Below are positions 47,333-48,837 of a stretch of 48,837 nucleotides of DNA, piece after piece. The stretch comes from an uncultured Micrococcales bacterium (GTDB lineage: Bacteria; Actinomycetota; Actinomycetes; Actinomycetales; Microbacteriaceae): NCBI GenBank assembly GCA_903880095.1, contig CAIRNX010000006.1, positions 1-48,837 of the forward strand. The letters run 5' to 3'. The notes below the pieces were generated by a model. It was given only the letters and a program-made list of their open reading frames with translations. It did not search any database and was not told the origin of the DNA. The position numbers and the translations under genes are program-made. Positions within the stretch are counted from its first letter, which is position 1. Each line of letters starts with the position of its first letter.

Positions 47333-48339
47333 TACTTACCCCTTGCCCTAATCAAAATGTCGTCTCCCAAACGGGTGACCGACTCAAAACGTAGTTCTAC
47401 CGAGTCAGGCATGCTGCCAACCCCGACATCTTGCAGAGCGACCCTAGAGCCGCCCAAAACCTTTGGCGCCAAATACACCAAGTACTCGTTGACCAAACCT
47501 GACTCAACAAACTTCGAAGCAACCGTCGGCCCGCCCTCAACCCAAAGCTCCTTGACGCCCCGAGCGCCCAACGTCTCAAGAACTAAAGCCAGGTCGTGAG
47601 TGTTCAAAACCAAGGTCTCGGCAGAGTCATTGAAAACACGAGCGTCAGAAGGCAAAGAGGACGCACCAATAACCACCCGAAGCGGCTGGTGCGAATAAAG
47701 CGACCCATCTGGCTTTCGAGCCGTCAACTCGGGGTCATCGGTCAAAACCGTTCCGGTGCCAACCATGATTGCATCGGCGTTTGAGCGGCGAAGGTGTGAC
47801 TCGGCGCGAGACTCTAGGCCGCTGATCCACTTAGATGTTCCGTCGTTAGCAGCAGCGCGACCATCAAGCGAAGAAGCCCACTTCAAAGTCACCCAAGGGG
47901 TGCCGTGAGAGGCAAACCACATCCACTTTTCAATCAAAGAAAGACCCTCGGCCTCAAGCAAACCCGAAACAACCTCAACCCCAGCGGCCTTCAACGTTTC
48001 AGAACCGCCAGACGAAGCCTGACCCGGGTCGGTCACGGCATAAACAACCTTAGAAACACCGGCATCAACCAAGGCTTGAGCGCAAGGCCCAGTCTTGCCC
48101 GTGTGGTTGCAAGGCTCCAAAGTAACAACAGCGGTTGCGCCAGCTGGAACAACAGAAAGCTTTGAAAGGGCATCGACCTCGGCGTGGGCAGTGCCTGCCC
48201 CGCGGTGGTAGCCCTCGGCAATGATCGAACCAGAGGCATCAAGAATCACGGCACCAACCTGCGGGTTCACGCCCCAAGCCGGCCCGATCAGCGCAAGTTC
48301 GAGCGCGCGACGCATCGCGTTCTCATAAACCTGGTTCAT
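47332..48339 (-). CDS. ribD: Bifunctional riboflavin deaminase/reductase
   Basis: The 335-aa protein deaminates and then reduces the early pyrimidine intermediate. The deaminase part has GVNPQVGAVIL, GTAHAEVDAL and the zinc site VTLEPCNHTGKTGPCAQAL. The reductase part has VTLKWASSLDGRAA, SRAESHLRRSNADAIMVGTGTVLTDDP and LWVEGGPTVASKFVESGLV. I chose ATG 48339 behind GAGGAG; the longer frame runs back into the riboswitch. It is the first gene of ribD-ribE-ribBA-ribH. Confidence 0.96.
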   Translation of the reverse strand: MNQVYENAMRRALELALIGPAWGVNPQVGAVILDASGSIIAEGYHRGAGTAHAEVDALSKLSVVPAGATAVVTLEPCNHTGKTGPCAQALVDAGVSKVVYAVTDPGQASSGGSETLKAAGVEVVSGLLEAEGLSLIEKWMWFASHGTPWVTLKWASSLDGRAAANDGTSKWISGLESRAESHLRRSNADAIMVGTGTVLTDDPELTARKPDGSLYSHQPLRVVIGASSLPSDARVFNDSAETLVLNTHDLALVLETLGARGVKELWVEGGPTVASKFVESGLVNEYLVYLAPKVLGGSRVALQDVGVGSMPDSVELRFESVTRLGDDILIRARGK

Positions 48340-48410
48340 AGCCACTCCTCGAATCGTCTTCGGGGTGGCAGGCGTAAGGCCCAGCCGTAGCGCGAACGCG
48401 CGGCGGCTTC
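48340..48410 (-). promoter_or_regulatory. Expression platform between the FMN aptamer and ribD
   Basis: On the minus strand this segment has a GC-rich stem-loop near 48378-48405 (AGCCG/CGGCT with internal GCGCG/CGCGC) and GGCCTTACGCC, then the ribD ribosome site. No U-run follows the stem, so translational control is more likely than termination. Confidence 0.45.
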
Positions 48411-48533
48411 GTTCTTCTCCCATCCGGACTTTAACCGTCGGTACTGGAGTTTCACCAGTTCAACCGCCGTGAAGTAAAACCACGTCGGGTCGCGGACTAT
48501 AACCGCCGGCTCAGATTTTCACTGACCCCGAAG
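48411..48533 (-). ncRNA. FMN riboswitch (RFN element)
   Basis: On the minus strand the element starts TTCGGGGTCAGTGAAAATC and carries GAGCCGGCGGTTATAGTCCGCGA, then CTGGTGAAACTCCAG, and closes with ACCGACGGTTAAAGTCCGGATGGGAGAAG-type sequence, split here as ACCGACGGTTAAAGTCCG and GATGGGAGAAGAAC. These are the conserved RFN arms. It represses riboflavin synthesis when FMN is abundant and heads the ribD operon. Confidence 0.95.
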
Positions 48534-48787
48534 AACTTGTATTGCTTATCAATCATCCCAGAAAACAATGGTTTATTTGCTGGTATTCCTTGTCACAGAA
48601 AATTATCATCTCCAAATATTAGTTATCCACATAGTTATGCACAGGCCAACGGGTTGCAAGCCAATAAACTCGCGGGTTCTCAGTTAGCGAGTCAGATTTG
48701 CGGGCGCTCATTCGGGACTTTATTCGGAAACGATGTCTGACTCATTAGATAACGTGATTCTAAGAAGAAATCATAGGAGGTGAAATT
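48534..48787. promoter_or_regulatory. AT-rich intergenic region with two DnaA boxes
   Basis: About 250 bases hold no convincing gene. They contain the perfect DnaA box TTATCCACA (48623-48631) and a second, TTATGCACA (48635-48643), in the same direction 12 bases apart. The rib-operon promoter must lie at its left side (minus strand). A TTCGGA-N17-TAGATA promoter-like pair (-10 near 48745) precedes the ORF at 48788. Confidence 0.6.
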
Positions 48788-48837
48788 ATGGGACATGGAA
48801 GTGGAGGCGGATACTCGGCATCTACTGGCAGCCTTAG
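48788..48837 (+). CDS. Start of an unknown glycine-rich ORF, truncated by the window
   Basis: ATG 48788 follows AGGAGGTGA (48775-48783) at a 4-base spacing, a near-ideal ribosome site. The visible residues are MGHGSGGGYSASTGSL, too few to identify a family. The frame is open to the window edge. The strong ribosome site and dedicated AT-rich upstream region support a real gene. Confidence 0.55.
   Translation, partial: MGHGSGGGYSASTGSL

Noticed and set aside
48340-48423. Longer ribD start
   Set aside because: The additional codons fall in the riboswitch expression platform, and ATG 48339 has its own GAGGAG site.
48537-48740. 67-codon frame in the right-hand intergenic region
   Set aside because: No ribosome site, biased residue content and overlap with DnaA boxes; it appears to be chance.

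Overview
The window is a gene-dense, low-repeat piece of an actinobacterial chromosome. Gene order, protein families and a mid-50s %GC impression point to Microbacteriaceae, probably one of the small-genome freshwater lineages (Rhodoluna/Aquiluna-like). This placement is inference from synteny and gene style, because there is no rRNA here. Support includes the sucC-sucD-perM-purN-purH order shared with Mycobacterium, the guaB-guaB3-guaA cluster, an FMN-riboswitch riboflavin operon, a ZTP riboswitch before glyA, many 1-4 nt overlaps, and several genes that look leaderless. No tRNA, rRNA, CRISPR array, insertion sequence or prophage was seen.

Layout. 1-255: end of groES and its terminator. 323-1216: RarD-like EamA transporter. 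1496-6740: a branched-chain amino-acid type ABC importer, with the binding lipoprotein livK on + and livF-livG-livM-livH on -. 6905-12210: guaB, guaB3, a SURF1 protein, DUF3817 and guaA. 12245-14503: pcrA/uvrD helicase. 14553-20149: sucC, sucD, perM-like DUF6350, purN, purH. 20201-21157: mdh. 21282-24887: an asymmetric heterodimeric ABC exporter. 24934-27574: two tandem prephenate dehydratase paralogues and tyrA. 27659-28873: icd. 28930-31251: a large glycine-rich, Ig-repeat surface protein. 31248-32215 (-): purU and a 39-aa membrane peptide. 32345-35187: ZTP riboswitch, glyA, folD, TRIC-like channel.

35188-38780 is the most unusual part. A 426-aa HTH-TPR regulator on - is divergent from an ORF encoding a 35-aa exported peptide on +, which the supplied gene-length cut-off misses. 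That ORF has a near-perfect ribosome binding site and ends inside the stop codon of a convergent kynA-kynU operon. The arrangement resembles a Firmicute RRNPP (PlcR/NprR/Rgg-type) peptide quorum-sensing cassette and would be notable in an actinobacterium.

38826-44609: septum-formation-type lipoprotein, MsbA-like exporter, orphan adenine methyltransferase, and an ABC-2 exporter of NodI/NodJ type. 44654-48533 (-): the ribD-ribE-ribBA-ribH operon with a downstream membrane protein, headed by an FMN riboswitch. The right end is an AT-rich intergenic region with two tandem DnaA boxes and the start of an unknown glycine-rich ORF.

Functionally the window is dominated by purine and one-carbon metabolism: guaB/guaA, purN/purH and purU/glyA/folD, the last pair under a ZTP sensor. 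TCA cycle enzymes (sucCD, mdh, icd), aromatic amino-acid synthesis, riboflavin synthesis and several transport systems fill most of the rest.
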